From the NCBI GenBank assembly GCA_900180385.1, contig FXLX01000012.1:1-52315 (forward strand): DNA of 52,315 nucleotides. Reading direction: 5' to 3'. How positions within the stretch are numbered: the stretch's first letter is position 1; each line of letters starts with the position of its first letter. Below are positions 27,139-36,847 of the stretch, in pieces. The notes beneath the pieces were generated by a model. It was not told where the DNA came from. It made no database searches and saw only the letters and a list, made by a program, of their open reading frames with translations. Position numbers and translations under genes: made by a program. This DNA comes from an uncultured Candidatus Thioglobus sp. GTDB lineage: Bacteria; Pseudomonadota; Gammaproteobacteria; PS1; Pseudothioglobaceae.

Positions 27139-27756
27139 ATGGGTAAAAAAGGCTCCTCAGGTCGCTGGATGAGTGAACATCTGAGCGATGAATACGTTAA
27201 ACGTGCTCAGAAAGAAGGGTATCGCTCTCGTGCTGTTTACAAACTCACTGAGATTATGGATAAAGATAAATTTATCAAGCCGGGTGATCGAGTTTTAGAT
27301 TTAGGCTCGGCCCCTGGTGGCTGGAGTCAAGTGGCCATTAAAATGGTAGGTAAAAATGGCCAAGTTATTGCCAGTGATATTCTTGAAATTGAGCCGATTG
27401 ATGGCGTTGATTTTTTGTGTGGTGACTTCACTGAGAATTCGGTGTATGAAGAGCTTCTTAAGCTAACAGCTGGTAAGAAAATTGATGTGGTGCTCAGTGA
27501 TATGGCACCTAATATGAGTGGACAACTGTCAGTGGACATCCCTAAGTCGATGTATTTATGTGAGTTGGTCCTTGATATGGCCATTAAGACCATCACCCCA
27601 AATGGAACATTTTTTATTAAAGTATTTCAAGGTGCTGGCTTTGATGAATACGTCAAAGCTTGTCGAGCTGCTTTTTCTAGAGTTATTATTCGCAAACCAA
27701 AAGCCTCGCGTGCTAGATCTAAAGAAGTATATTTATTAGCAACTAAGCTAAAATAG
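27139..27756 (+). CDS. rlmE: 23S rRNA U2552 2'-O-methyltransferase
   Basis: A 205-residue RlmE (RrmJ/FtsJ). Motif I is [14 protein letters not shown]. The K-D-K-E catalytic set is visible from [16 protein letters not shown] near the N-terminus, SDMAPNMSG and FIKVFQG. It methylates U2552 late in 50S assembly. The length equals that of the E. coli protein. In many gammaproteobacteria rlmE precedes ftsH; here ispB follows 4 bp after its stop. No ribosome site is obvious before the ATG at 27139. Confidence 0.96.
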   Translation: MGKKGSSGRWMSEHLSDEYVKRAQKEGYRSRAVYKLTEIMDKDKFIKPGDRVLDLGSAPGGWSQVAIKMVGKNGQVIASDILEIEPIDGVDFLCGDFTENSVYEELLKLTAGKKIDVVLSDMAPNMSGQLSVDIPKSMYLCELVLDMAIKTITPNGTFFIKVFQGAGFDEYVKACRAAFSRVIIRKPKASRARSKEVYLLATKLK

Positions 27757-27760
27757 CAAC

Positions 27761-28732
27761 ATGCAAAATTTTGACGACATTCGCACCCTACTTAAAGAAG
27801 ACTTAGAGCAAACAGACATACTACTACACAGTCGTTTAAGTTCTAATGTAGCATTGATCAATCAGATGAGTGCTTATATTATTGGTGCAGGTGGTAAACG
27901 TTTACGCCCACTATTATTATTACTATGCGCTCGCGCGACGAATTATCAAGGTGAGCACCACCGACTAATGGCGGTAGTGATTGAGCTAATTCATACAGCC
28001 ACTCTACTGCATGATGATATTGTTGATGAGTCAGCAACGCGTCGAGGTAAAGATACTGCGAACGAAGTTTGGGGCAATGCGGCCAGTGTTTTAGTGGGAG
28101 ATTTTCTATATTCACGCTCGTTTGAGATGATGGTTGAACCCGGCTCCATTAATATTATGCAAATTCTTTCTAAAGCAACCAATGAAATTGCCCAAGGTGA
28201 GGTTTTGCAATTACTTAATTGTCAAAATTCTGAACTAACTGAAGCTGAATATTATCAAGTGATTGAACGCAAAACAGCTGTTTTATTCCAAGCGGCAACA
28301 CAAATTGGTGGCATTCTTTCTGATGTTAATCAAGTTCAAGAACAAGCACTTAAAAATTATGGCTTACATTTAGGTAACGCTTTTCAAATTATTGATGATG
28401 TGTTGGATTATGAATCAGACAGTGAAACTATGGGCAAAGAAGTGGGTGATGATTTAGCCGAGGGTAAAACCACCCTGCCGATGATTTACGCCTTGGCAAA
28501 TACTTCAGGCTCTGAAAAGCAATTGCTAGAAGATGCTATTAATAATGCTGATAATAGCAAAATTACACAAGTGATTAAAATTCTACAATCAGTGGATGCA
28601 TTTGGATACACGCGTGATCAGGCTAAAAAATCTGCTGAGTTGGCCAAAGACTCATTAACTAGTATTGACGATTCAGCTTACAAAGAGGCATTAATTCTAC
28701 TTTGTGATCTTTCTTTAGCACGTAAATCATAG
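27761..28732 (+). CDS. ispB: All-trans polyprenyl (octaprenyl-type) diphosphate synthase
   Basis: A 323-residue trans-prenyltransferase. The first aspartate-rich motif is in LLHDDIVDESATRRG and the second in IIDDVLDYESD. The length and the sequence before the first motif (IELIHTATLLHDD) fit the long-chain IspB type, which makes the ubiquinone side chain. Chain length cannot be read from sequence alone. It lies between rlmE and dinG with 4-bp and overlapping junctions, so these three are an operon. It uses the product of the MEP pathway genes dxs and ispG found upstream. Confidence 0.93.
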   Translation: MQNFDDIRTLLKEDLEQTDILLHSRLSSNVALINQMSAYIIGAGGKRLRPLLLLLCARATNYQGEHHRLMAVVIELIHTATLLHDDIVDESATRRGKDTANEVWGNAASVLVGDFLYSRSFEMMVEPGSINIMQILSKATNEIAQGEVLQLLNCQNSELTEAEYYQVIERKTAVLFQAATQIGGILSDVNQVQEQALKNYGLHLGNAFQIIDDVLDYESDSETMGKEVGDDLAEGKTTLPMIYALANTSGSEKQLLEDAINNADNSKITQVIKILQSVDAFGYTRDQAKKSAELAKDSLTSIDDSAYKEALILLCDLSLARKS

Positions 28733-30789
28733 TGCTATCAAACGAGCTAAAAGTTCAAATTAGAGATTCCTTTATTGCCCTAAAGTCTGACATGAAAGAC
28801 TTTAGGATTCGCCCTTCACAAAATAAAATGATCGCTGAGATTTCCAAAACTCTTTCTGATGAGTATCAAAACTCAAACAAAATTCTATGCGTTGAAGCGC
28901 CCACTGGCACAGGCAAAACCTTTGCTTATTTACTTAGTGCTATCCCCATTGCTAAAGCCCATAAAAAAAAGCTTATTATTTCTAGTGCTAATGTCGCCTT
29001 ACAAGAGCAATTACTCCTAAAAGACATTCCTGAAGCACAAAAATACTGCCAAGTCGATTTTGAATATGCATTGGTAAAGGGTCGATCACGCTATGTTTGC
29101 ATTCGAAATCTTATTAATTTATGCGAAGATAGCACTTCTGATAACTCTCTTTTTGATAACACTTTATTATTTGATGAGCCACCTGGAAAATATCAATTAG
29201 AACAAATGGCTGAGTTGCTTAAAGATTATTCAGCTAAAAAATGGAATGGTGAAATCGATGATTTAATGCGTGCACCTGGGCATGATATTTGGGGAAAAAT
29301 TAATTGTAATCGTTTTACTTGCACGGCAAAAAGCTGTGAATTTTATCAAGATTGTGCTTTTTTCACAGCGCGCAAAAAAATTACTAAGGCTGATGTCATT
29401 ATTGCCAACCATGATTTAGTATTGGCTGATCTTGCTACTGGCAATACTGTACTTCCAAACGTAGATGAATCCATCTTTATCTTTGATGAGGCACACCATC
29501 TTAGCTCGAAAGCACTTTCACATTTCTCATTAACAACGAATACTGAGTTTATTAAAACCAGTATTCGTCAAGCCAAGGGCGTAAGTGATCAAATGTGTAA
29601 GATCACTGGTCAAAATAGTGCTGATGTCAACATCAAACAAGTGGATGACTATGTTGCCGATCTTAGCATTCTATTAAAAACCCTAGAATTTGACGAGGAT
29701 GTTTATCTATTTGACCAAGGTCAAGTGGATAGTTCAATCAAGGATATTGCTAAAAATCTGTTTATTTCAGTTACTGATATTCAAAATAAATTTTCCATTC
29801 TAAGAGAGTCCTGGGGAGATTATTTAAAAATTAAAGTGGTGGATAAATCCATTGTTGATCCGATTAATAATGCCAGTGGCGAATGTGAACAGCATCTACT
29901 TAGCATTGTAGAATTATTATCTTCTTTTTTAGCAAGCGATGACAACGCTCAATCGCCCCACTCTCGCTGGATTGAGAAAAATATACTGACCAATAAAAAA
30001 ACTAATTACAGTCTCTGCAGTGCACAAACTGATATTTCCAGTAATTTAAATTCCTTAATTTGGTCAAAGGCTGCAGGCGTGGTACTAACCTCTGCAACGC
30101 TATCCTCTTTGGGTAGTTTTGACAGACTCAACAAGCAATTAGGATTGATAAAACCTGAGAATCAGTATCTGCGCCTACCCTCCCCTTTTATATTTGACCA
30201 AGTTGATTTTGTTATTGCTAAATTTAAAGCCAACCCTACTCAAGTATATGATCACACTCAAGAGGTTGCCGAACAGCTACTTAAGCGCATCGACAGCACA
30301 CAAGGAACTTTGGTGTTATTTGCCTCTAACAAGCAAATGCAAATGGTGGCAGATATGATTGAAACTAAGCTTGACTGCACTTTATTCATCCAAGGCGAAT
30401 ACCCCAAGAAAGTCATTATAGAAAAACACACCGCACTGCGTCAAAAAAACCAAGGTAGTGTGATCTTTGGACTTGATAGCTTTGCTGAAGGGGTTGACCT
30501 TAAGGGCGACAATCTTACTCATGTGGTTATTGTAAAGCTACGTTTTAGCGTACCCAGCTCTCCAATTGACAAAACCTTGGCAGATTATTTACAATCTCAG
30601 AATCGTAATTCATTTATGGAGATCTCACTACCAGATGCTTCTCTTAGGTTAATTCAGGCTTGTGGTCGTTTAATTCGAACTGAAACTGATACTGGAAAAA
30701 TTACCATTTTTGACAATCGCCTTACCACTAAGTTTTATGGCAAGCAGCTCTTAGCCGCCCTACCAAATTATAATGTTATTATCGAATAA
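28732..30789 (+). CDS. dinG: ATP-dependent DNA helicase DinG
   Basis: A 685-residue XPD/DinG-type superfamily 2 helicase. Walker A is EAPTGTGKTFAY (near residues 55-66) and the DEAH box is IFDEAHHL. Between them are iron-sulfur cysteines (CIRNLINLC, CTAKSCEFYQDC) for a [4Fe-4S] cluster. The C-terminal motifs are LTSATLSS and QACGRLIRTETDTG. It unwinds DNA and RNA-DNA hybrids during replication stress. The GTG start at 28732 overlaps the ispB stop (TAGTG). Length and motif set are complete. Confidence 0.93.
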   Translation: MLSNELKVQIRDSFIALKSDMKDFRIRPSQNKMIAEISKTLSDEYQNSNKILCVEAPTGTGKTFAYLLSAIPIAKAHKKKLIISSANVALQEQLLLKDIPEAQKYCQVDFEYALVKGRSRYVCIRNLINLCEDSTSDNSLFDNTLLFDEPPGKYQLEQMAELLKDYSAKKWNGEIDDLMRAPGHDIWGKINCNRFTCTAKSCEFYQDCAFFTARKKITKADVIIANHDLVLADLATGNTVLPNVDESIFIFDEAHHLSSKALSHFSLTTNTEFIKTSIRQAKGVSDQMCKITGQNSADVNIKQVDDYVADLSILLKTLEFDEDVYLFDQGQVDSSIKDIAKNLFISVTDIQNKFSILRESWGDYLKIKVVDKSIVDPINNASGECEQHLLSIVELLSSFLASDDNAQSPHSRWIEKNILTNKKTNYSLCSAQTDISSNLNSLIWSKAAGVVLTSATLSSLGSFDRLNKQLGLIKPENQYLRLPSPFIFDQVDFVIAKFKANPTQVYDHTQEVAEQLLKRIDSTQGTLVLFASNKQMQMVADMIETKLDCTLFIQGEYPKKVIIEKHTALRQKNQGSVIFGLDSFAEGVDLKGDNLTHVVIVKLRFSVPSSPIDKTLADYLQSQNRNSFMEISLPDASLRLIQACGRLIRTETDTGKITIFDNRLTTKFYGKQLLAALPNYNVIIE

Positions 30790-30818
30790 TTTAATTACTT
30801 TCCGCTAAAAAGTTACCG

Positions 30819-31148
30819 TCAATAATTAATAAATGAACGCCTTTGCTTAGTTATTGAACGATGAGCACTCAATCCATCAGAAACAACATACGACATGCCT
30901 TCATGTAAAGTGGTTGTCTCTCCATTTTTTAACTTATTAGTCACTTCGCCTTTAAGACAATAAACAATATGGCCTTTTTCACACCAATGATCAGCTTTAT
31001 AGTTTTGAGAGTACTCAACATACCTTATGCGTAATCCTTTGAACTGCATCGTCTGCCAATAAGCCATACCCGTTTCTCCAGCATGTTCAGTACGTGGAAC
31101 ACTACTCCAATCTATAGTTTGAAAAGGAATGCTTGTATTGTTTATCAT
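30819..31148 (-). CDS. DHCW-motif cupin-fold protein
   Basis: A 109-residue single-domain cupin. The diagnostic segment is ADHWCEKGHIVYCLKGE, with a histidine and glutamate set suited to metal binding, followed by the second cupin strand LHEGMSYVVSDGLSAHRS. Proteins with this motif are common but uncharacterised. The ATG lies 6 bp after the trkH stop, so it is probably the last gene of the ntrY-ntrX-trkA-trkH operon. A link to potassium transport is inferred from position only. Confidence 0.8.
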   Translation of the reverse strand: MINNTSIPFQTIDWSSVPRTEHAGETGMAYWQTMQFKGLRIRYVEYSQNYKADHWCEKGHIVYCLKGEVTNKLKNGETTTLHEGMSYVVSDGLSAHRSITKQRRSFINY

Positions 31149-31154
31149 ATAATT

Positions 31155-32603
31155 TTAAAAACGCCAGAAAGCTTTATGAAGTAGCGCCATCAGTGTTAAG
31201 ATTTCCAAACGCCCTAACAACATTGAAAAACTTAAAATCCATTTAGCACTCTCACTAATTGAGCCGTAATTTTGTGCCACATCACCCAAACCAGGGCCCA
31301 AATTATTGATACTGGCTGCGGTTGCAGAAAAGCTTGTTACTTGATCCATACCAGTGAACATTAATGCCACCATAATTAAAATAAAAGCAATCACATAAAG
31401 TGAGAAAAAACCCCAAACTGAAATCAGGGTGCTTTCGTCCACACTACGTCGATTAAGCTTAATATTGATTTGCGCATTCGGATGAATGAATTTCTTAATC
31501 TCTTTCATTGCTAACTTAAACATTAGTAACATTCTAACCACTTTAATACCGCCACCTGTTGAACCGGCACAAGCACCAATAAAACTGGCAAAAATAAGCA
31601 TAACTGGTAATATCAACGGCCATAATGAGAAATTAGTTGAGGCAAATCCAGTGGTGGTTGCCATTGAAACACTCTGGAAAATACCATAGCGCAATGCTTC
31701 TTGTGCTGTTTGGTATTGACCACTATCCAGCAAGAACATGACAACTAACACAATCAAAACGCTCAGCATTAACAAATAAGTTTGAAATTCAGAATCCTGG
31801 AAAAATGCTAGTACGTTTTTCTTGCGCCAAACAAAAAAGTGCAGTGAAAAGTTAATGCCAGCTAAGAACATGAATATCACAGCAACCGATTCAATTGCAA
31901 TAGAATCAAAATAACCGATGGACAAATCATGTGTAGAAAATCCACCAATTGCAACCGTTGTATAACTGTGCCCAATCGCATCAAAAATATCCATGCCTGC
32001 CAAATAATAAGCCACTGCACAAATCACGGTGAAGCTTAGATAAATTTTCCATAAAGCTTTGGCTGTTTGAGTTAATTTTGGGGTGAGTCGATCTTTAGAA
32101 ATACCGCTAGACTCAGCATGATAAAGCTCCATACCGCCCACGCCAAGCATTGGTAAAATAGCCACGGCCAGTACAATAATTCCCATGCCACCTAACCATT
32201 GTAGTTGTTGACGATAGTACAAAATTGCCATCGGCAGATCATCCAATCCTGACAATACCGTAGCACCTGTAGTAGTAAGACCTGACATTGATTCAAAAAA
32301 TGCATCAGAGAAAGTCATTCTTAAAGATTCTGAAAGCAGAAAAGGCGTAGTTGCAAACAGCGATAAAACAAACCAAAAACTCACCACGACCAAAACGCCT
32401 TCGCGAATTCTAAAATCTTTAGTTGATTTTCTAAAGGGTAAATATAGCAATAAGCCACTTAAAAAAGTAAGTGCGAATGCTGCTATAAAGGATGGCGTCT
32501 CATTCTGCTGATAAATAACATCAACCACAATTGGTGGCAACTGAGTCAAACTAAACACCATTAACAATAAGCCGATGGTTTTAAATACAATACTAAACTG
32601 CAT
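31155..32603 (-). CDS. trkH: Trk potassium uptake system membrane subunit TrkH
   Basis: A 482-residue inner-membrane K+ transporter of the SKT superfamily. The four P-loop filter segments are visible: GLTTTGATVLSG, AIGGFSTHD, TTTGFAST and the last in the NNLGPGLG region. About ten membrane helices surround them, and GACAGSTGGGIKV follows the third. The length matches TrkH of E. coli. It is encoded 24 bp after its regulatory partner TrkA in the same operon. Confidence 0.95.
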   Translation of the reverse strand: MQFSIVFKTIGLLLMVFSLTQLPPIVVDVIYQQNETPSFIAAFALTFLSGLLLYLPFRKSTKDFRIREGVLVVVSFWFVLSLFATTPFLLSESLRMTFSDAFFESMSGLTTTGATVLSGLDDLPMAILYYRQQLQWLGGMGIIVLAVAILPMLGVGGMELYHAESSGISKDRLTPKLTQTAKALWKIYLSFTVICAVAYYLAGMDIFDAIGHSYTTVAIGGFSTHDLSIGYFDSIAIESVAVIFMFLAGINFSLHFFVWRKKNVLAFFQDSEFQTYLLMLSVLIVLVVMFLLDSGQYQTAQEALRYGIFQSVSMATTTGFASTNFSLWPLILPVMLIFASFIGACAGSTGGGIKVVRMLLMFKLAMKEIKKFIHPNAQINIKLNRRSVDESTLISVWGFFSLYVIAFILIMVALMFTGMDQVTSFSATAASINNLGPGLGDVAQNYGSISESAKWILSFSMLLGRLEILTLMALLHKAFWRF

Positions 32604-32627
32604 AATATTTCCTAATTAAATCTAGTT

Positions 32628-34001
32628 TTAATCAAAATAACCTTCGAATAACTCTTCAACTTCATGGATTTTATTAACATCAGTGAGTACTAACAATACA
32701 TGATCACCCTCTTCAATCACTAATTTTCTAGAGCCCATGATTACTTTATTATTACGCACTATTGAACCAACTACTACACCATCTGGCAGGCTAATTTGCC
32801 CAATACTTCTTCCAACAACATCTGAATGATTTTTATCGCCATGAACAACCACCTCAATCGCTTCAGACTTGCCTTGGCGCAAAGAATGCACCATCATCGT
32901 GTCGCCCTTGCGAATGTGTGCCAAAATACCACTGGTGGTAATTTGGTCAGGGGAAATTACCATATCGACATCTTCACTTTGCTCTGCTAAATCTTCATAA
33001 ACATTACGCTTAACCAGGGCAATAGTTTTATGTGCACCTAAGCGCTTTGCCAAAATAGAGACGATTACGTTAATTTCATCAGAATCAGTTAGTGCTAAAA
33101 ATAAATCAGTATTTTCGATACCCTCTTCTAATAGCAACTCCTCATCAGAAGCATTACCGCGTAATACTAATACATCATCAAGCTCATCTGCAAGCTCTTT
33201 AACTCGATCCTTGTTTTTTTCAATAATTCGTACACGATGATTTTTCTCTAAATGTTTAGCTAAATTAAGACCAATACGGCCACCACCTGCAATGATGATA
33301 TTTTTATAAGCCCTATCAAGTCGTCTAAATTCTTTTAAAACCTTGGAAACACTTTCTCTCTTGGTCACAAAATAAACCCGATCACCGTCTTTAATCACGG
33401 TATCGCCATAAGCAGGAATAGCTTGACCATTACGATACAAACTAACAATACGCATATTAATATTTGGCAAATGCTTGTGCAACTCTTTAATAGAATGGCC
33501 CACAATTGGGGTGCCTGCATAAGCCCTAGTTTCAACTAATTGCACTAAACCATTTTCAAATTCAAATACCTGCTCAGCGCCTGGCTCTTCAACCACACGC
33601 TTAATATAATTTGTTACTAGGCCTTCAGGCGTAATAATAAAGTCGATAGGAATAGCATCATCAGAAAACAACTCCTTACGATGCAAGTATTCCGCGGTAC
33701 GTACTCGAGCAATTTTTTTATCAACTTGATAAAGCGTATGAGCCATCTGACAAGCAAGCATATTACCTTCATCAGACATGGTTACCGCGATTACCATGTC
33801 CATATTTTTAATATCTGCCTCTTCTAAAATGTTCGGATAAGAGCCATTGCCACAAACGGTTTTAATATCTAAATGGCGCTGAATATCGAGCAAATTAGTC
33901 TCGTCTGTATCAACAATGGTAATGTCATTATCTTTATCTTCGCTTAAATATTTAGCCAGTGTGGAGCCAACTTGACCTGCACCTAAAATTAAAATTTTCA
34001 T
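32628..34001 (-). CDS. trkA: Trk potassium uptake system NAD-binding subunit TrkA
   Basis: A 457-residue cytoplasmic gate-controlling subunit, full length. It has two RCK repeats: N-terminal Rossmann motif ILGAGQVGSTLAKYL with TrkA-C domain, then a second set starting IIAGGGRIGLNLAKHL near residue 235. The acidic nucleotide-ribose contacts (IVDTDE, IIEKNK) are present. It follows the response-regulator gene by 2 bp and precedes trkH, the same order as in many gammaproteobacteria. Confidence 0.96.
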   Translation of the reverse strand: MKILILGAGQVGSTLAKYLSEDKDNDITIVDTDETNLLDIQRHLDIKTVCGNGSYPNILEEADIKNMDMVIAVTMSDEGNMLACQMAHTLYQVDKKIARVRTAEYLHRKELFSDDAIPIDFIITPEGLVTNYIKRVVEEPGAEQVFEFENGLVQLVETRAYAGTPIVGHSIKELHKHLPNINMRIVSLYRNGQAIPAYGDTVIKDGDRVYFVTKRESVSKVLKEFRRLDRAYKNIIIAGGGRIGLNLAKHLEKNHRVRIIEKNKDRVKELADELDDVLVLRGNASDEELLLEEGIENTDLFLALTDSDEINVIVSILAKRLGAHKTIALVKRNVYEDLAEQSEDVDMVISPDQITTSGILAHIRKGDTMMVHSLRQGKSEAIEVVVHGDKNHSDVVGRSIGQISLPDGVVVGSIVRNNKVIMGSRKLVIEEGDHVLLVLTDVNKIHEVEELFEGYFD

Positions 34002-34003
34002 CG

Positions 34004-34585
34004 TTAAGCCTTATTTTTGTCAATACCTAGATCTTTAAGTTTTCGATACAGCGTAGTACGCTCCAAACCTGCCTTAGCAGCCACAGCTGCAATATTATGA
34101 TTATTCTCCTGCAAGTGATGATTAAAGTATTCTTTTTCAAATACATTTCTAGCCACTTTTAATGGCGTATCAAAATCAATCCCAGTGATGGCATTTTGGT
34201 CTTTTTTAACAGCTTGATCAGACAAAAACTTACGCACTAATGGTAAAATATCATGCAGGGGTTTTTTCAAAAAATCAACTGCACCAAGCTTAATTGCTTT
34301 AATCACATCCTTATGCTCAGCATGGCCAGACATCATCACAATGGGGGTTGTAAAGCCCTCGTTAATCCACTCTTCTAATAATGACATACCGTCTTGACCC
34401 GGCATCCAAACATCCATCATTACTAAATCAAATGTCTGGGTTTGAATTAAGTTTTTGGCTTCTTGGGCGTTAGCTGCCAAACTCACCTGATAATTAACAT
34501 CTTCCAAAGTGTCCATCATAGTTTCTGCATTGATACTTTCATCATCAATAATAAGAATTTTTCCGATTATACTTACACTGTTCAT
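34004..34585 (-). CDS. ntrX: NtrX-like response regulator lacking the AAA+ domain (REC plus Fis-type HTH)
   Basis: A protein of about 193 residues. A receiver domain occupies residues 8-125, with the phospho-acceptor Asp in LVMMDVWMPGQDG and the switch Lys in FLKKPL. After a short linker comes a Fis-type helix-turn-helix (NHNIAAVAAKAGLERTTLYRKLKDLG). NtrX normally has about 450 residues, with a sigma-54-activating AAA+ domain between these parts; here that domain is absent. The start at 34585 has AGAGGA six bases upstream; ATG 34591 is too close to it. It sits between ntrY and trkA, and its partner kinase is surely NtrY. Without the AAA+ domain it cannot activate sigma-54 in the usual way. 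Confidence 0.85.
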   Translation of the reverse strand: MNSVSIIGKILIIDDESINAETMMDTLEDVNYQVSLAANAQEAKNLIQTQTFDLVMMDVWMPGQDGMSLLEEWINEGFTTPIVMMSGHAEHKDVIKAIKLGAVDFLKKPLHDILPLVRKFLSDQAVKKDQNAITGIDFDTPLKVARNVFEKEYFNHHLQENNHNIAAVAAKAGLERTTLYRKLKDLGIDKNKA

Positions 34586-34600
34586 TTCCATTCCTCTTTT

Positions 34601-36760
34601 CTAAACTTGGTAATCAAATTCAATGGTGACTTTAGCACCATGTGGCTTTACGTTAGATGCAAATATACGTGCATCATGCTGTTCAATAATATTTTGCACA
34701 ATCGCCATACCCAGGCCACTGCCCTTGATCTTGGTAGTAACGTAAGGCTCAAATACTCGATCTAATACATCCTCATTAAAACCTTCTCCGTCATCAGTCA
34801 CACTCAAACGCACCAAACCTTTATCAGCAAGATACTCCGTGACAATATTAACCGTAATATTGTCACTTAAAGAAGATTCGGCTGAATTTTTAACCAAATT
34901 AATGAGCACTCGAGAAAAACTGGCAGAATCAAGCAATAATTCTGGAACATCGCTAGATAGATCAAAGGTAACACTTAACCCTTTCTGGGCGTCATATAAA
35001 GAAATTGACTGATTAATAATAGTATTTAAATTGCTCAATTTACGTTCAATTTGAGGTGTATTAGCATAGTCTGCAAAAGCACTCACCATCATATCCATAG
35101 ATTTCACTTGGTCAATAATAGTGTTAGTGGTTTTATCAATCACCTCCAAATCTCGATCTTGCAAAGAGTCCATAAAACGATTACGCAAACGCTGGGCTGA
35201 CAGCAAAATTGGGGTCAATGGGTTTTTGATTTCATGTGCCATGCGTACAGCCACTTCACCCCAGGCAGCTTTTTTCTGCGCACGATTAAGCTTGGAAATA
35301 TCCTTGATAATAATAACGTAGCCCAGTGTTTTTCCTTGACTTTCAAGCATTGCACCTTGACACGATAACAACAAATGACGATCTGCTAAAGTTAACTCTA
35401 ACTCCTCATTCCATTCACTTTCTTGCGCATTAAATTTATCATCAGTTAGGGTAAATAACGCGCCTAGCTCAGCATATTTTTTTGTGATTTCATGACAATT
35501 AACCCCAACAAAAGATTGCTCATCTTTAATGTTAAACATCTTGCCAATAATTGGATTAATTAAACGGATATTTTTATCCTGATCTAAAGCAATAACGCCA
35601 TACGAATATTTCAAAATGGTTTCTAAATACAGATTATGCGTATCTAATCCTTCTTTAGAGGTTTTAATTTGCTTAGACATAATGTTAAATTGTTCAATCA
35701 ACAAACGCACATCATCACTATCCTTACTTTGCTCAATACGCACATCGTAATTACCTTTGGCAATTTCTCGAGTGGCAATGGATAGGTTGTTAAGTGGCTT
35801 CATGAGTTTTTCAATCATGCGAAATACCAACATCAAGGCACTAAGAACGGCCAGTAACACCGTTGAAGAAAAATCAATCATGAAACGCTTTTGAGTAATC
35901 GAAGTATTTAAATCAAATTTAATGCCTTTTGTTCGCTTGGTAAAATCACTAACTTTCAATAAAAAACTTGATAGACCAGGATCTGTTGGATAGACCACAT
36001 CTACTGAAGAAAAATTCTTTTCTGGCACTCTGCTTAAATACCTGGTTGACATCTTAACCTGAGCAATATTTTCATCTGAATCTACAAAAATCATTATGGG
36101 CTGAGCAGCTGGTAAAGTCTGACCATCTATCGCCATGCAACTTGAAATATCGGCTGTTTTAGCGATAATCTCTGCTTTACCATTTAACAAGGATATTTGG
36201 CACGCCCAACCTTTATCAATCAAACCCTCTAAAAACACTTGCATACTCAATTTATAAGTCTCTGAATCTTTTTTAAAGCTGCCAAATGAATTGATAAGTA
36301 CTAAGAGACGCTTAGTTTGCTCTGTATAACGCTCAATTCTAACCTGATCAATGCCTTCATACAATCCATCCATCTCCTGAATGAAGTTTTTACTAAAAGT
36401 ATCGAAGGTTTTTTCAGAATCAGCAACGTTATCTTGAATGGTTTGAAAAGAAAATATATAGAATGACAGCACTGGAATGATCACCAGCATTGGCACAATT
36501 TTAATAAATGACCAGGTGAATTTTGAGCCAATAATATCATTACCCATTTCTTGTTTTAAACGAGTAATATCAGCAATAATATAATAAGTAGCGATAATAC
36601 TTAAGCTGATGTTATAACCCACCAAATAGCCCCACCATTCGCCAATGAATTCAGGATTAAGGCCTAAATAAAACATACCTGAAATAGACAATAAAAAAAC
36701 TGATGTCCAAAACCAAGCGGGCGGGGTTTTGATAAAGTTTGTATGCTGACGATATGTCAT
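34601..36760 (-). CDS. ntrY: NtrY-type sensor histidine kinase
   Basis: A 719-residue membrane kinase. Three N-terminal membrane segments (about residues 15-33, 43-63, 83-106) are followed by a periplasmic region and a fourth segment near 295-315. HAMP (about 315-370), PAS (about 378-480) and HisKA follow, the last with RMAHEIKNPLTPI and the phospho-accepting His. The HATPase domain has NLVKNSAESS, DDGEGF and GSGLGMAI. This is the NtrY architecture, intact. Its cognate regulator gene follows 15 bp downstream. The stimulus is unknown; NtrYX systems respond to nitrogen or redox state in other bacteria. Confidence 0.92.
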   Translation of the reverse strand: MTYRQHTNFIKTPPAWFWTSVFLLSISGMFYLGLNPEFIGEWWGYLVGYNISLSIIATYYIIADITRLKQEMGNDIIGSKFTWSFIKIVPMLVIIPVLSFYIFSFQTIQDNVADSEKTFDTFSKNFIQEMDGLYEGIDQVRIERYTEQTKRLLVLINSFGSFKKDSETYKLSMQVFLEGLIDKGWACQISLLNGKAEIIAKTADISSCMAIDGQTLPAAQPIMIFVDSDENIAQVKMSTRYLSRVPEKNFSSVDVVYPTDPGLSSFLLKVSDFTKRTKGIKFDLNTSITQKRFMIDFSSTVLLAVLSALMLVFRMIEKLMKPLNNLSIATREIAKGNYDVRIEQSKDSDDVRLLIEQFNIMSKQIKTSKEGLDTHNLYLETILKYSYGVIALDQDKNIRLINPIIGKMFNIKDEQSFVGVNCHEITKKYAELGALFTLTDDKFNAQESEWNEELELTLADRHLLLSCQGAMLESQGKTLGYVIIIKDISKLNRAQKKAAWGEVAVRMAHEIKNPLTPILLSAQRLRNRFMDSLQDRDLEVIDKTTNTIIDQVKSMDMMVSAFADYANTPQIERKLSNLNTIINQSISLYDAQKGLSVTFDLSSDVPELLLDSASFSRVLINLVKNSAESSLSDNITVNIVTEYLADKGLVRLSVTDDGEGFNEDVLDRVFEPYVTTKIKGSGLGMAIVQNIIEQHDARIFASNVKPHGAKVTIEFDYQV

Positions 36761-36847
36761 GTTCTTATTAATTCGTTATTGGCTAATTTGGCTGAATTAT
36801 CTCATAAATAACGCCGCCATATGATTACTTGTTGCTAAAATACAACA

